Shown in pieces: positions 63,127 to 64,000 of a DNA stretch of 64,000 nucleotides. Within the stretch, counting starts at the first letter, position 1, and every line of letters starts with the position of its first letter. The position numbers were made by a program, and so were the translations under genes. This DNA comes from Paramecium pentaurelia (Eukaryota; Ciliophora; Oligohymenophorea; Peniculida; Parameciidae): the NCBI GenBank assembly GCA_905183005.1, contig CAJJDO010000071.1, positions 393,537-457,536 on the forward strand, given 5' to 3'. The notes below the pieces were generated by a model. It had not been told where the DNA came from. It saw only the letters and a list, made by a program, of their open reading frames with translations, and searched no databases.

Positions 63127-63479
63127 CAATGTGTAGCTCTTCACAAGTGTTAATAAAAAAGGAAACTATGCATTGAGTGTGTTAATAAACATGGGAAGGA
63201 TATTATATACATAGTTTCGTTTTCATCAATTATACTATTCAATATACATTACATCTTTTTTTAATAATTGCCACATTAATATTCACCTCTCTTCACTTTA
63301 TCAAAAAATAATTGTAAAAACCAATTTTTTGTAGATATACTGACCAAACAAAAGTAAATATACAAAAAAATAAAAAATCAATTAAAATTTGGAAATAATA
63401 CTATTTTAAATAAAAAATTCACATTATCTGACATAACCGTCTTCATATAAATGTATAATATAAAATTATAATGTTCTTT

Positions 63480-63885
63480 GATAATAATGATATCTACTAT
63501 TACTATTTAGCCTTCCAAATATGATCTAATTTATTAATCTTCTTCTCTAGATGCTAATGTAGTACCAAAAAGGGACAATGAAAATCAAAATTAGATGGGT
63601 ATAGTTGTGATTATTCAGTTTACTTTTCTCATCTTAAAATTCAATAAACAGAGTTACCAAATGCTGATGTAGTTAAATCAGAGAAGCATACCAGATTGAT
63701 AATATGATCATCTAAATTTGTCTTTTATTATCGTATCTTAACATCCAATAAAGAAGATTAGATGCTAAGGTACCTATCAGGAGAGATACAGACTGAGCAA
63801 ATAGTTCCACAATGAAATTTTTTAGATAGATTAAAATTATATCTGGCACACATCAAAATAGGTAGTTTATTTTTGATATGTTTTT
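63480..63885 (-). pseudogene. classic WD40 repeat pseudogene fragment
   Basis: Minus strand near 63820 reads CSVCISPDRYLSIQSSLLDV, then KIRQQKTNLDDHIINLVCF and LTTSAFGNSVY. Further down, FSLSLFGTTLASREED follows near 63560. These are degraded copies of the Paramecium repeat VCFSPDGTTLASGSxDxSIRLWDVKTGQQxxKLDGH. Frames differ between repeats and TGA codons intervene. It may extend beyond the right edge of the window. Confidence 0.5.
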
Positions 63886-64000
63886 AACATTAGTTAATTT
63901 TCATATAGCATTCCAATCATCTAATGTTTTCCATTCAACAAGTTATACTAATATTTCTAAATTAGCGAGTCTATCAGATTAGAATTTTTTTTGATGAGAT

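Larger units (their letters stand above)
60985..63140 (+). pseudogene. GRWD-type repeat protein pseudogene, interrupted by an assembly gap
   Basis: The plus strand reads ERTIKELMSEYSDLTTVTII and GEYQNGK, then in a shifted frame GKVGV-stop-DSYYNLKQ, SRIDISNQFDKMYYITYRGE, NQKVGRWDIQCREDGKENRL. After another shift: SGCGSYDDLGQRVKIGHWIE, EIENHSNIQTCNGEY. These are units of the Paramecium GGGSYD/KIGxW/GEYxNGKKxGRWD repeat family. TGA 61365-61367 replaces the Trp of GVWD, and the frame changes at least twice, so it is a pseudogene. A gap of 943 N starts at 61845, and the sequence before it is repeated exactly after it. The function of the family is unknown. Confidence 0.58.

Noticed and set aside
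1..64000. TGA decoded as Trp in this organism
   Set aside because: The giant gene, the WD40 gene at 4463 and the gene at 46072-47411 use only TGG for Trp and end at TGA.

Overview
The window is ciliate nuclear DNA, almost certainly Paramecium. It is roughly 75% A+T. Long reading frames appear only when TAA and TAG are read as glutamine and TGA is the sole stop. Two predicted introns are exactly 25 nt with GTA...TAG ends, which is the Paramecium pattern, and many proteins belong to families greatly expanded in Paramecium (NACHT-WD40, B-box-like/WD40, TPR, GRWD-type repeats, furin-like surface proteins). Products were recognised by eye from conceptual translation; no database search was possible.

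One WD40 gene (4463-6178) is split by a 106-bp insert. The insert is bounded by TA dinucleotides, has inverted ends close to the Paramecium IES consensus, and its removal restores the protein. This suggests germline (micronuclear) DNA, or a somatic assembly with a retained IES. Large gene-poor stretches and many decayed gene copies fit a germline contig, but the 13-kb NACHT gene shows no clear IES, so a low-IES species or mixed assembly is possible.

Layout. 1-2.7 kb: two cullin-like pseudogenes, tail to tail. 4.4-8 kb: an intact WD40 gene with the IES and, convergent to it, a decayed WD40 paralogue. 8.5-16.8 kb: poorly conserved coding remnants, including a possible GPCR-PIPK relic. 16.9-21.9 kb: a dynamin/GBP-like GTPase gene and a helical protein with a Cys/His-rich tail. 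22.9-25.3 kb: a poly-Q protein and two WD40 fragments. 25.5-27.5 kb: a type I membrane protein and a SPRY-like pseudogene. 27.9-41.0 kb (minus): one giant NACHT-WD40 protein of about 4,380 residues. 41-46 kb: gene-poor, with a GRWD-repeat relic. 46.1-47.4 kb: a well-preserved unnamed gene. 49-49.7 kb: a tubulin pseudogene. 51.3-53.2 kb: a Cys-rich surface-protein gene. 54.1-54.3 kb: a MITE-like inverted repeat. 55-58.1 kb: a WD40 relic and a TPR gene. 59.3-63.1 kb: a small unnamed ORF and a GRWD-repeat pseudogene interrupted by a 943-N gap flanked by identical 339-bp sequences. 63.5-63.9 kb: another WD40 relic.

Two kinds of damage recur. Single-base frameshifts, several in A/T homopolymers, break genes that otherwise lack any internal TGA; these may be assembly errors. 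In the relics, in-frame TGA falls at positions where the family expects tryptophan or arginine, which looks like true decay. No tRNA, rRNA, CRISPR array or telomere repeat was seen.
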